DNA of 64,000 nt, taken from positions 2,277,777-2,341,776 of the forward strand of contig NZ_CP019335.1 of NCBI RefSeq assembly GCF_002813915.1, in the 5' to 3' direction. This DNA is from Tenacibaculum sp. SZ-18. Lineage in GTDB: Bacteria; Bacteroidota; Bacteroidia; Flavobacteriales; Flavobacteriaceae. A model generated the notes under the pieces. It ran no database searches. It saw only the letters and a list, made by a program, of their open reading frames with translations, and was not told where the DNA came from. A program made the position numbers and the translations under genes. Positions 25,181-33,459 of the stretch are shown here, piece after piece; positions within the stretch are counted from its first letter, which is position 1, and each line of letters opens with the position of its first letter.

Positions 25181-27031
25181 CTATTTTACAAGTTTTGCCT
25201 TTTTCCTAAAAATGTGATGCCAATTATCATCGTACAACCAAGACCTATTCTTTCTTGCACCAACAGCTTCTCCAACAACTATTAAAACCGTTCTAGTTAA
25301 TTTATTATCCTTTATTATTTGAGTCAATTCTGTCAGTTTCCCTGTCCATACCTCTTCATCTTTCCAACTTACTCGGTATAATACGGCTAAAGGAGTTTCA
25401 GGTGGATAATGTTCTAGTAGTTCCCCTTGAACTTTCTTTGCTATTCCTGCACTTAGAAAAATACACATTGTAGCACGCAATTTTGCCATATCAGCAATAT
25501 TTTCATGTTCAGGTGTAGGTGTATTTCCTTCTCCTCTTGTTAAAATTATTGTTTGGGCAACTTCTGGAATGGTAAACTCGGATTTTAAATAAGCGGCAGC
25601 TGCCTGAAACGATGAAATTCCTGGCACAATAAAATAGTCATATCCTTTGGCGTCAAAAATGGTCATCTGTTCCTGAATTGCTCCATAAATAGAAGGATCA
25701 CCTGAATGTAACCTTACTATTTTTTTTCCTTGCTCATAATAACTATCCACAATTTCTATTTGTTCTTCCAGAGTCATCGAAGCAGAATTTCGAACCAAAG
25801 CACCTTCTTTTGCCATATGTGTTAATTCCTCTGGAACTAAGCTCCCAGCATATAAAATACAATCTGCTTCCTCCAATAATTGCTGACCCTTCAAAGTTAA
25901 AAAGTCAGGATCTCCAGAACCAGCTCCAACAATTGCAATGCTTGGTTTTCTAGCAAAATCAGTAACTAAACTGATTGCATAAGTGAATTTTTTACCAGAA
26001 TCGGTATTTACTTTTGTTTTCTCTACCAACCATTCACTTTCACTAGCGATTAAGGCTGCAGATGCTTCGGAAACACCATAAACTCCTACTTTTTTCTTAA
26101 CTACTTCTGATGGATTTGCCACATCGATACTATTAAGTTCGTCTCCATTATAGGTAATTAGTGGAATATCTAATTTGGTAACGATGTTGAGATAAGCTTG
26201 TTCTTCTGCTTTAATATCAGCAGAACCAATAGCCATTACACTTTCAATTGCCACTTTCTGCTTTTGCAACTCCTCACGTAACATTTTCTCAAAGAGTTCT
26301 GGTTCAATATCCTTAGAACAACCACTTCCTAGTGCAATACATTTTGGATAAAATGCTAATGTCGGTAAATCTAATTCAATTAACTCGTAACCTACATATA
26401 CTAAAGCTTCATATTTGTCTCTAACGACATTATCTAAACTGTAATAAATGGTAATAAAATCCGGACAGGTTTTTTCTAAAAATTCAGTTCCTTTATCTTT
26501 TACTTTTAAAACTAAAGCAATCGGTTTTCTGTTAACAAATGAGGAAATTATAGTATTTAATTCGGTGTTACATTTCTGAGTCCAACCGTATTGTTCTGCT
26601 AACATATCTAAATTCCACAAATCTTGTAAATCACTAGATGTCGAAACAACAGGAGTTGCTTGTAATATTCTACTAATTTGAGCCGTTAGTTCATTCGCTT
26701 TACCTACATGTCCGCTTAACACAGACTGTGCAAATTTTCCTTGATCATCGATATTAACTACCGCAGGATCTGTTTTTTTATCTTGAATTACATTTGCAAT
26801 ACTTCGCACACAAATACCTAAAGCTCCAATAAAAAGCCAAGCATCGTATTTATGAAATGAAGCTTCTATTAACTCCTTTACAGAATCAATCCGTTTTATA
26901 TCTTTTGTTTCTTCAACTGCTCTTGTTGTAAAAACTTTACTTCTGTAAAACTCATTTTGTAATGTTATAGCAATATCTGATCCTTTATCTGTAAAACTGA
27001 TAATTGCTACTTTTAAAACTTGCTCTGCCAT
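25181..27031 (-). CDS. CbiG-CobM fusion: cobalt-precorrin-5A hydrolase and precorrin-4 C11-methyltransferase
   Basis: 616 aa, two enzymes in one chain. Residues about 1-345 are CbiG: WLFIGALGICVRSIANVIQDKK, SVLSGHVGKANELTAQI and the C-terminal CIALGSGCSKDIEPELF repeat; it opens the delta-lactone and releases acetaldehyde. Residues about 360-616 are CobM/CbiF: IAIVGAGSGDPDFLTLKGQQL, LYAGSLVPEEL, VRLHSGDPSIYGAIQEQM and PGISSFQAAAAYLKSEFTIP. The two catalyse neighbouring steps, so substrate handover is plausible. The fusion occurs in some Bacteroidota. 6 nt from the reductase gene, 4 nt from cobL. Confidence 0.94.
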   Translation of the reverse strand: MAEQVLKVAIISFTDKGSDIAITLQNEFYRSKVFTTRAVEETKDIKRIDSVKELIEASFHKYDAWLFIGALGICVRSIANVIQDKKTDPAVVNIDDQGKFAQSVLSGHVGKANELTAQISRILQATPVVSTSSDLQDLWNLDMLAEQYGWTQKCNTELNTIISSFVNRKPIALVLKVKDKGTEFLEKTCPDFITIYYSLDNVVRDKYEALVYVGYELIELDLPTLAFYPKCIALGSGCSKDIEPELFEKMLREELQKQKVAIESVMAIGSADIKAEEQAYLNIVTKLDIPLITYNGDELNSIDVANPSEVVKKKVGVYGVSEASAALIASESEWLVEKTKVNTDSGKKFTYAISLVTDFARKPSIAIVGAGSGDPDFLTLKGQQLLEEADCILYAGSLVPEELTHMAKEGALVRNSASMTLEEQIEIVDSYYEQGKKIVRLHSGDPSIYGAIQEQMTIFDAKGYDYFIVPGISSFQAAAAYLKSEFTIPEVAQTIILTRGEGNTPTPEHENIADMAKLRATMCIFLSAGIAKKVQGELLEHYPPETPLAVLYRVSWKDEEVWTGKLTELTQIIKDNKLTRTVLIVVGEAVGARKNRSWLYDDNWHHIFRKKAKLVK

Positions 27032-27035
27032 ACTA

Positions 27036-28226
27036 TTACTTTCCTTCTGTTTTAGTTGCTTTTAATAAGCATATCGGATTATGCAAATCTAAGGTTAAAT
27101 TTATCTCTTCTACTAATTCCCATCCTAGGATTTTACAACTCTCTTTAAATATTTTATTACTCCTTTCTTTCACTGTATTCATAACAATAATTGCATTAGG
27201 AGTAATGACTTGATTCACTTTTTTTAGCAACTCTTCTAATCTACCTCCATGTCCGCCAATAAAAACTGTATCTGGTTGACTATAATTTTCTATATCTTGT
27301 TCAAAAAAATCACCTATAACTCCTCGAATTCCTGGGACTCCGAATGTTTTTTGATTCTGATAAAGTATATCTTCACATTCTTCTCTTTTTTCAAAAGCTA
27401 TAACTTCTATATTAGGATTTTTCAACTTTGCTTCAATAGCAATTGAGCCTGTGCAGAATCCGATATCCCAAAATACTTTTGTTTTTAGTATTTCTAATAA
27501 ATGTAAAGTCGTTAACCGAACTGGCATTTTCGTAATCATATTGGGTCTACCTGGTAATCCTTTAAAATTTCCATCCTTAATTCCAAAATGCTTTTCTCTT
27601 TTCTCTATTCTATGCAATAACACACAATTCAATTTATGATAATCGTTGTTTAGAGCTTCTGATAATTTTAAGGTTTGAACTTTTTCCTGTTCACCTTCTA
27701 AATCTTCTCCGATACTTATTTTATAATTTGTAAATCCATATTCAAGTAATCGCTTTGCTATTGCCTTTGGACTTTTAACCACATCTGTTAATACGCCAAT
27801 CAAACTTTTTTGTTGAATTAATACAGCATCTAGTGCTTTCCAAGTTCTTCCATGTACACTAACCGCTATTAACTCATTACTATTGGTATTTGTTTTATTT
27901 GCTAGTAATTGAATCGAACTAAAATAAGGCTGAGTATGGATTACAGCATTTGGATATTTATTCTGAAGTGTGTTTGAAAAACCATAAAATAATGGATTTC
28001 CAGAAGCAAATATCACAACATTGGTTTGTAAACTTTCATACTCCTGAAATACAGTTACCATAGGACTTTTAATATATATCCATCGGTAGTTTTCGGGAAG
28101 TACATCTTTAACCAATTCAAAATGACGTTTACCTCCACTAAAAACCTTTGTATTTCTAATTAACTCGTTTTGTTCATTGGAAAAAACAGGTTTTGAATTC
28201 CCTATACCAATTACATGAAATATCAT
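27036..28226 (-). CDS. cobL: Precorrin-6Y C5,15-methyltransferase, decarboxylating (CbiE-CbiT fusion)
   Basis: 396 aa. N-terminal tetrapyrrole methylase (CbiE, about 1-205) with VIGIGNSKP, VFSGGKRHFELVK and IFASGNPLFYG; C-terminal class I SAM methyltransferase (CbiT, about 215-396) with VFWDIGFCTGSIAIEAKL, IEVIAFEKREEC and FIGGHGGRLEELL. It methylates C5 and C15 and removes the C12 acetate carboxyl. The SAM-binding glycine loop reads GFCTGS rather than the usual GAGTGS, an unusual bulky substitution. Starts by overlapping the last base of the bluB gene's stop. Confidence 0.94.
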   Translation of the reverse strand: MIFHVIGIGNSKPVFSNEQNELIRNTKVFSGGKRHFELVKDVLPENYRWIYIKSPMVTVFQEYESLQTNVVIFASGNPLFYGFSNTLQNKYPNAVIHTQPYFSSIQLLANKTNTNSNELIAVSVHGRTWKALDAVLIQQKSLIGVLTDVVKSPKAIAKRLLEYGFTNYKISIGEDLEGEQEKVQTLKLSEALNNDYHKLNCVLLHRIEKREKHFGIKDGNFKGLPGRPNMITKMPVRLTTLHLLEILKTKVFWDIGFCTGSIAIEAKLKNPNIEVIAFEKREECEDILYQNQKTFGVPGIRGVIGDFFEQDIENYSQPDTVFIGGHGGRLEELLKKVNQVITPNAIIVMNTVKERSNKIFKESCKILGWELVEEINLTLDLHNPICLLKATKTEGK

Positions 28227-28879
28227 TAATACTTTTCTTGAATTACAACTTCTTGCTGAAACTTTTTATAGTCCCACTTTTTAATTTCTAATTCGGGTTT
28301 ATTATAGAACTTATCTGTATAACCGAAACATAAATATCCAATTAATTGATTGTCAACAGGAGCATTTAAAATATCTTTCACTTTTTTAGGGTCTAAAATA
28401 CTTACCCAACCCATGCCTATATTTAGTGACCTTGCCATTAACCACATATTTTGAATTGCACAAACTACGCTGTATTTCCCCATATTCGGCATACTTGTTT
28501 GTCCTAATACCGGTTCTTTTTTAGGCTTGTAAAACACCGCAATATTTAATGGAGATTCAGTAATTCCTTCTAACTTTAATTGAAGATATTTTTGTTGCTT
28601 TTCATCTGAAAATTGAGTTATTGCTTTTTCATTTTCTTTTTGAAATGAACTACGTATCGCTTTTTTAGTTTTTTCATCATAAATAATAACAAATTCCCAA
28701 GGCTGTGAAAATCCAACTGATGGTGCAGCTAGGGCAGCTTGTAAAATTCTATCTATATCCTCTTCTCCAATAGGATCTTTTTTAAAATGATTTCCTCTAA
28801 CATCTCTACGATGCAGTAGAATTTCTTCTAGAACCTGTTGTTCTTTTTCATTGAAAAAACGTTGTGTTTCACTTTCCAT
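28226..28879 (-). CDS. bluB: 5,6-Dimethylbenzimidazole synthase
   Basis: Nitroreductase-fold enzyme that breaks down reduced FMN with oxygen to make DMB, the lower ligand of B12. 217 aa with LHRRDVRGNHFKKDPIGEED at the N-terminus, AAPSVGFSQPWEFVII, and GMGWVSILDPKKV near residue 150; these match BluB better than general nitroreductases. Because the reaction needs O2, its presence points to an aerobic host, at odds with a strictly anaerobic reading of the CbiD/CbiG route. 2 nt downstream of the cobJ-cobH gene. Confidence 0.95.
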   Translation of the reverse strand: MESETQRFFNEKEQQVLEEILLHRRDVRGNHFKKDPIGEEDIDRILQAALAAPSVGFSQPWEFVIIYDEKTKKAIRSSFQKENEKAITQFSDEKQQKYLQLKLEGITESPLNIAVFYKPKKEPVLGQTSMPNMGKYSVVCAIQNMWLMARSLNIGMGWVSILDPKKVKDILNAPVDNQLIGYLCFGYTDKFYNKPELEIKKWDYKKFQQEVVIQEKY

Positions 28880-28881
28880 CT

Positions 28882-30249
28882 TTAGGATAATTCTAATTTA
28901 GAAACTTCATCAAAAGTAAAAGCTGCATTTACAATAGCTGCTGCAAAATTACTTCCACCACGCCGTTCTGTAATTAGCGCAAATGAAGTCTCTTTTTGCA
29001 TTTTTAAACGTTCTTTAGATTCTATCACATTTATAAATCCTACTGGTGCTCCTACAATTCCTACTGGTTGTATTGTTCCTTCATGAACTTGATCTACAAT
29101 TTCAATTAAGGCTGTTGGTGCATTTCCAATTACAAATAATGCGTTTGGATATTTCATAGCAGCACGTTTAATCCCAGCCTGAGATCTGGTTAATCCTTCT
29201 TCTGCTGCTAGCTTTAGCGTTTCTTCATCATTTAACAAACAAACAACTTCATTGTTATATTTTCCAGTAAAAGCTCTTGTGATTCCTGCTTTTACCATAG
29301 TTACATCAGTAACAATTACTCCACCATTCTTCAAATAATCATTCCATTTTTCAATAGCTCCTTTCGAGGTTTCTATATAGTTGATATAATCGAAATCTCC
29401 TGAAGTATGGATACAACGAATAGCTGCCCATAAATGATCTTTATCTAGATTTTTTTCAGGTAAATTCTCTAAGATTTCTCTAAAGCTTGCATCCTGAATT
29501 TCTTGTCCGGTTTCTGGTTTTCTATTTAAATATCCTCTTGGTGTAATTAAATGATCTCTATACCTAAATGTTTGGCTATTTCCAATCATGACAACACTGA
29601 ACATATCTACGTCTTCTACATTTAATTCTCCTAGCGTTGTTATTTGAATATTTTCTTCTGTTCTTCCCAATTGCTTACAAATAGCGATAGGTGTTGATGC
29701 TTCTCTATACTTTAAATAGATGTTTTTTAAAGCTTGTAATTGCCAATATCTCTTCTTACTTCTTGGGTTATACAATCCTGTAACAAAATCACCTTGAGCT
29801 GCCGCTTTTATTCTCTTTTCAATAGTTGTCCATGATGTCATTAAATCAGACAGAGAAATACAACAAAAATCATGTCCTAAAATTGCTCCTAGTTTGCTTC
29901 CTGCTGTAATAAATGCTGAAATCCCTGGAATAGTTTCTACTGGAATTTCTAATTGTTGTTCTGCTACTTTCTGATATACAATAGAAGCCATTGCGTAAAT
30001 ACTGGCATCTCCAGAACCAATAACAATTACATTTTCTCCTTTTTGAGCATATTCTATTGCTATTTCTGCTCTTTTTTCTTCTTCACTTAACTCTTTTCCA
30101 ATACAAACTGCATTAGGTTCTATTAAATGTTGAATGAATTGAAAGTAGTAATGATACCCAATAATTACTGTTGCTTTTGCAATTACTTCTGCAGCCATAG
30201 GAATCATATATTGATGATTTCCCGGACCTATTCCAACAACTTTAATCAT
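28882..30249 (-). CDS. CobJ-CobH fusion: precorrin-3B C17-methyltransferase and precorrin-8X methylmutase
   Basis: 455 aa. Residues about 1-245 are CobJ/CbiH: VVGIGPGNHQYMIPMAAEVI, VIGSGDASIYAMASIV, GISAFITAGSKLGAILGHDF and FVTGLYNPRSKKRYWQL; this half methylates C17 and contracts the ring. Residues about 265-455 are CobH/CbiC: AIRCIHTSGDFDYINYI (His of the methyl-shift site near 286), VTDVTMVKAGI, FVIGNAPTAL and GAPVGFINVIESKERL; this half moves the C11 methyl to C12. The two steps are separated in the pathway, so the fusion suits a shared complex, not direct channelling. Overlaps cobI by 8 nt. Confidence 0.95.
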   Translation of the reverse strand: MIKVVGIGPGNHQYMIPMAAEVIAKATVIIGYHYYFQFIQHLIEPNAVCIGKELSEEEKRAEIAIEYAQKGENVIVIGSGDASIYAMASIVYQKVAEQQLEIPVETIPGISAFITAGSKLGAILGHDFCCISLSDLMTSWTTIEKRIKAAAQGDFVTGLYNPRSKKRYWQLQALKNIYLKYREASTPIAICKQLGRTEENIQITTLGELNVEDVDMFSVVMIGNSQTFRYRDHLITPRGYLNRKPETGQEIQDASFREILENLPEKNLDKDHLWAAIRCIHTSGDFDYINYIETSKGAIEKWNDYLKNGGVIVTDVTMVKAGITRAFTGKYNNEVVCLLNDEETLKLAAEEGLTRSQAGIKRAAMKYPNALFVIGNAPTALIEIVDQVHEGTIQPVGIVGAPVGFINVIESKERLKMQKETSFALITERRGGSNFAAAIVNAAFTFDEVSKLELS

Positions 30250-30943
30250 TTATTCTGTTGTTTTTTATAATTAAAAGGGAGAAATACGGTATTTCTCTCT
30301 CTGAAATTTCTTGTAAGTTCGTGGTGATATACTCTTGATCTGTTCCTAAACGTTCACAATAATAAAATTGCCATGTTTGTGTTTTCAATTGATCGTAAAA
30401 ATGCTTCCAACTTGTTTTTACTTTCATTAATACTAAAGTATCTACACTATTAAAATATGTTGCAATCTCTTCAATGGTTTTTACTCTCGGTACTATCGCG
30501 ATTTTATCGTTTAAAAGGCTTAATGGAACTTGATGTTTTGCCGCTCCTAGGCTAAAGGAATTAATTCCTGGTATTAACGAAATTGGTACGTTTAATATTT
30601 GTAAATGTTGCATTATGTAAGTGAAAGAAGCATATAAACTCAAATCTCCTTCACAAACAATTGCTACTTTCTTTCCTTGATTAGCTAATTTCTGAATTTC
30701 AAAAGCTGTAGTTTCATAAATTTTTTTTGATTGTGATCTATCATCGGACATTTCTAAATAGAACCCTCTAAGATCTTTATTCCTTAAATTATGAAACTCT
30801 AGTAACGGATAAACGAAACTCTTTTGAACACCATTAAAAGTAGAACCTGGATAAAATATAACATCGCTTTCTTGTAAAATACGTAATGCTTTTATAGTTA
30901 ACAATTCAGGGTCACCTGGGCCTAAAGCCACTCCATATACCAT
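30242..30943 (-). CDS. cobI: Precorrin-2 C20-methyltransferase
   Basis: Tetrapyrrole methylase of 233 aa that methylates C20 of (cobalt-)precorrin-2. Marks: VYGVALGPGDPELLTIKALRIL, VIFYPGSTFNGVQKSFVYPL, AIVCEGDLSLYASFTYIMQHL and PGINSFSLGAAKHQVPLS. Also called cbiL; the cobalt form is more likely given CbiX. It sits 3 nt after the pduO gene. Confidence 0.94.
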   Translation of the reverse strand: MVYGVALGPGDPELLTIKALRILQESDVIFYPGSTFNGVQKSFVYPLLEFHNLRNKDLRGFYLEMSDDRSQSKKIYETTAFEIQKLANQGKKVAIVCEGDLSLYASFTYIMQHLQILNVPISLIPGINSFSLGAAKHQVPLSLLNDKIAIVPRVKTIEEIATYFNSVDTLVLMKVKTSWKHFYDQLKTQTWQFYYCERLGTDQEYITTNLQEISEREIPYFSLLIIKNNRIND

Positions 30944-30946
30944 AGG

Positions 30947-31528
30947 TTATTTTTTCTTCTTTCGTTTGTAAAGAAATAATTGCCATTTTTCTTCTGCTAC
31001 ACCTTCTTTATCCATTTCAGCTCTAGCCATAGTAAAAAATAAATCCGATAATCTATTCACATATGCCATAATATACTCTTCAACACTTTCTGAATCTTCC
31101 TGCATTAAGGTTACTAAAGTGCGTTCTCCTCTACGGATTTGAGTTCTACATACATGACATAAGGCAGAAATTTCGTTTCCTCCTGGTAAAATAAAATAGT
31201 CTGAAGGTGAACTAATACTTCCTTCTAGAGCATCTAACCATTCCTCGCAGAATTCTGCACCATCAATAGGTTTCGGATTTGGATTTTCTTTTTTAGAATC
31301 TGATGGACGTGCTAAATGTGACATCATATCCATCATATCTTTTTGAATACGATGTAAATTATTTTGCCATTCATGTTCTGGGCCTAACTTTGCTCTTAAT
31401 AAACCGATTGTTGAGTTTACCTCATCTAAAGTTCCAATGCATTCAATTCTCGCAGAATTTTTATAAGTACGTTTTCCTCCAAAAACTCCAGTCTTTCCTA
31501 AATCTCCTTTTCTTGTATATATCTTCAT
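30947..31528 (-). CDS. ATP:cob(I)alamin adenosyltransferase, PduO type
   Basis: 193 aa helical protein that attaches the 5'-deoxyadenosyl group to cobalt. N-terminal KIYTRKGDLGKTGVFGGKR, IGTLDEVNSTIGLLRA, and the C-terminal CRTQIRRGERTLV with VNRLSDLFFTMAR, the classical PduO motif set (the second contains the ATP-binding Arg residues). PduO family, distinct from CobA/BtuR (CobO). 3 nt after the cobW gene; adenosylation precedes CobQ and CbiB in the pathway. Confidence 0.95.
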   Translation of the reverse strand: MKIYTRKGDLGKTGVFGGKRTYKNSARIECIGTLDEVNSTIGLLRAKLGPEHEWQNNLHRIQKDMMDMMSHLARPSDSKKENPNPKPIDGAEFCEEWLDALEGSISSPSDYFILPGGNEISALCHVCRTQIRRGERTLVTLMQEDSESVEEYIMAYVNRLSDLFFTMARAEMDKEGVAEEKWQLFLYKRKKKK

Positions 31529-31531
31529 TTA

Positions 31532-32644
31532 TTAAGCTATAACAGTTAATTTACTTTCAATTGCTTTCTCTAAATCGCTTTCAACTAATTGTTCTCCAAT
31601 AATAACTAAACGAGTTCCCCTATTTTCTCCTTCTTTCCATTTTCTATCGAAATAATTTTCAAATCTACTTGCAACACCTTGGACAATCATACGCATAGGT
31701 TTGTATGGCACGTCAATAAAACCTTTAATTCTATAAATTTCAAATTCCGCAACAAGCTCTTCTAAAGCTCTTATTAATTGCTTTGGTGTATGTGGTACTT
31801 TAACCGATAATACTAATGAGTTAATTGTATCATCATGATCGTGATCATGGTGGTGATGGTCATGATCGTGTTCGTGATGATGATGATGTCCATGTTGATC
31901 ATGGTCGTGATGGTGATGATTTGCTTCGTGGTGTGAATGTTTTTCTTCAATGAAATCTTCAGATTTCGCATCTAAGCCTAATATAACATCAACAGGAATA
32001 TTTCCTTTTACACCAGAAATAATCTTAATTTGATTTCCAATTTTATTCTGAATAATATCTCTTACTTCATTGAATTTTTCTTCATCTATTAAATCTGACT
32101 TTGTCATGATTACTAAATCCGCACATGACAATTGATCTTCAAATAATTCTTCAATTGAAGACTCATGATCTAAACTATCATCTGCTAAACGTTGCTCTTG
32201 AACTTTCGCTCTATCACAAATTTCTCCAGTAGCTTGCCCCACGCTATCCACAACAGTAACAACTGCATCTACTGTAATTTGCGGTTTTAAATCTGGCCAA
32301 TTAAATGCTCTAACTAATGGCTTAGGTAAAGCTAAACCAGATGTTTCTATAATGATATGATCAATTTGATCTTTGCGCTCCATTAACTGAAGCATTGTTG
32401 GTAAAAATTCTTCTTGTACAGTGCAGCAGAGACACCCATTACTTAATTCTAAAATATTCTCTTCTTCACATCCACAGTCATTTCCTTTTAAAATCTCTCC
32501 ATCCATTCCTAACTCTCCAAACTCATTCACGATGATTGCTAAACGCCTACCATTGGCATTTTTTGCTATTTGATGAATTAATGTAGTTTTACCAGACCCT
32601 AGAAATCCGGTTATAATGGTTACTGGTATTTTGTTTGTAAACAT
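31532..32644 (-). CDS. cobW: CobW-family G3E GTPase with His-rich metal-binding stretch
   Basis: 370 aa. P-loop TGFLGSGKTTLIHQI (about 11-25), the CXCC-type motif GCLCCTV (C71, C73, C74), TKSD guanine motif, and the CobW C-terminal domain (about 285-365). Between the two domains is a stretch of about 35 residues that is mostly His and Asp (about 237-272). Family knowledge: such proteins act as GTP-dependent metallochaperones; CobW of B12 producers is linked to cobalt supply for CobN. First gene of the 13-gene minus-strand B12 unit, far from CobN at its other end. Confidence 0.93.
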   Translation of the reverse strand: MFTNKIPVTIITGFLGSGKTTLIHQIAKNANGRRLAIIVNEFGELGMDGEILKGNDCGCEEENILELSNGCLCCTVQEEFLPTMLQLMERKDQIDHIIIETSGLALPKPLVRAFNWPDLKPQITVDAVVTVVDSVGQATGEICDRAKVQEQRLADDSLDHESSIEELFEDQLSCADLVIMTKSDLIDEEKFNEVRDIIQNKIGNQIKIISGVKGNIPVDVILGLDAKSEDFIEEKHSHHEANHHHHDHDQHGHHHHHEHDHDHHHHDHDHDDTINSLVLSVKVPHTPKQLIRALEELVAEFEIYRIKGFIDVPYKPMRMIVQGVASRFENYFDRKWKEGENRGTRLVIIGEQLVESDLEKAIESKLTVIA

Positions 32645-32667
32645 GGTATTTTCAGATTTATTTGAGT

Positions 32668-32675
32668 CAAAAATA
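32668..32675 (-). promoter_or_regulatory. Predicted -7 promoter element for the cobW-cobN operon
   Basis: Minus-strand TATTTTTG is an exact match to TAnnTTTG, about 25 nt before the cobW ATG. The short distance leaves no room for a riboswitch in the leader. A TTTT-rich stretch about 20 bases upstream could act as the -33 element. Confidence 0.4.
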
Positions 32676-33459
32676 CGGGTTTTAAATTTCTTTTAAAACA
32701 GTAATTACACAAAGAAATTATATTTAAAATATGTTATTTGAAAAAATAGAAATCTTCCAATCTTCTAAAATATATTACTCAATCATGATAAAATTTCGTA
32801 ATTAACGATACACCTTCAAAAAGAATTCTAACTAATTAAACATAAAACTACACCTGTTTATGTATAAACATATCAAAAGGTTATATTTTTTGAATTCAAA
32901 ATAATCTTAAAATTAAATTTACTGTTATCTATTATTTTATATCACAGAGAACCCCAACTATTACCAAACTAGTCTATCAATTTAATTTTCCAATAATTGT
33001 CAAAAACACAACTCGTAATCCAGTATTTTATCTATATACTTGTGGTTTTATACATTTTCCTCTTTAAATCATTTAGGAATCTTCAAGTTGTATTGGACAC
33101 TCAAGATTTTCTAGTTTGTATTAATTCTTTTAAAAACCATATTGCATTTAGATTGTAAATTAATATCTACGCTTAAAATAAAACAATATGTAAGGAATGA
33201 TATTATTCTTTTATTTGAGCGAGCCACCAAAACAAATAGATTGAATATTTCGTTTCAAATTAACGCATAATCCAAAATTGAAATATTCAGGATGAAAAAT
33301 TTTGTCATAATTAACTCTTTATTTATTCTGAGTTTATCATTAGTACTTCATTTTTAATTTATTGATACAAAAATTAAATGAAAATTAATTTCTAAAAAAT
33401 AACCTTACTGTTAATATTTATCTAAATGAAGACACAAATAGTAAATAAATGTACTTATT
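32676..33459. other. Intergenic region, no gene recognised
   Basis: About 785 AT-rich bases. No riboswitch core, tRNA or convincing ORF is visible. A 21-codon frame (ATG 33292, stop 33355) begins with a hydrophobic stretch like a signal peptide but is too short to call. Confidence 0.5.

Noticed and set aside
33292-33357. 21-codon signal-peptide-like ORF (MKNFVIINSLFILSLSLVLHF)
   Set aside because: Very short, with no promoter or conserved partner. Chance in AT-rich intergenic DNA is enough to explain it.
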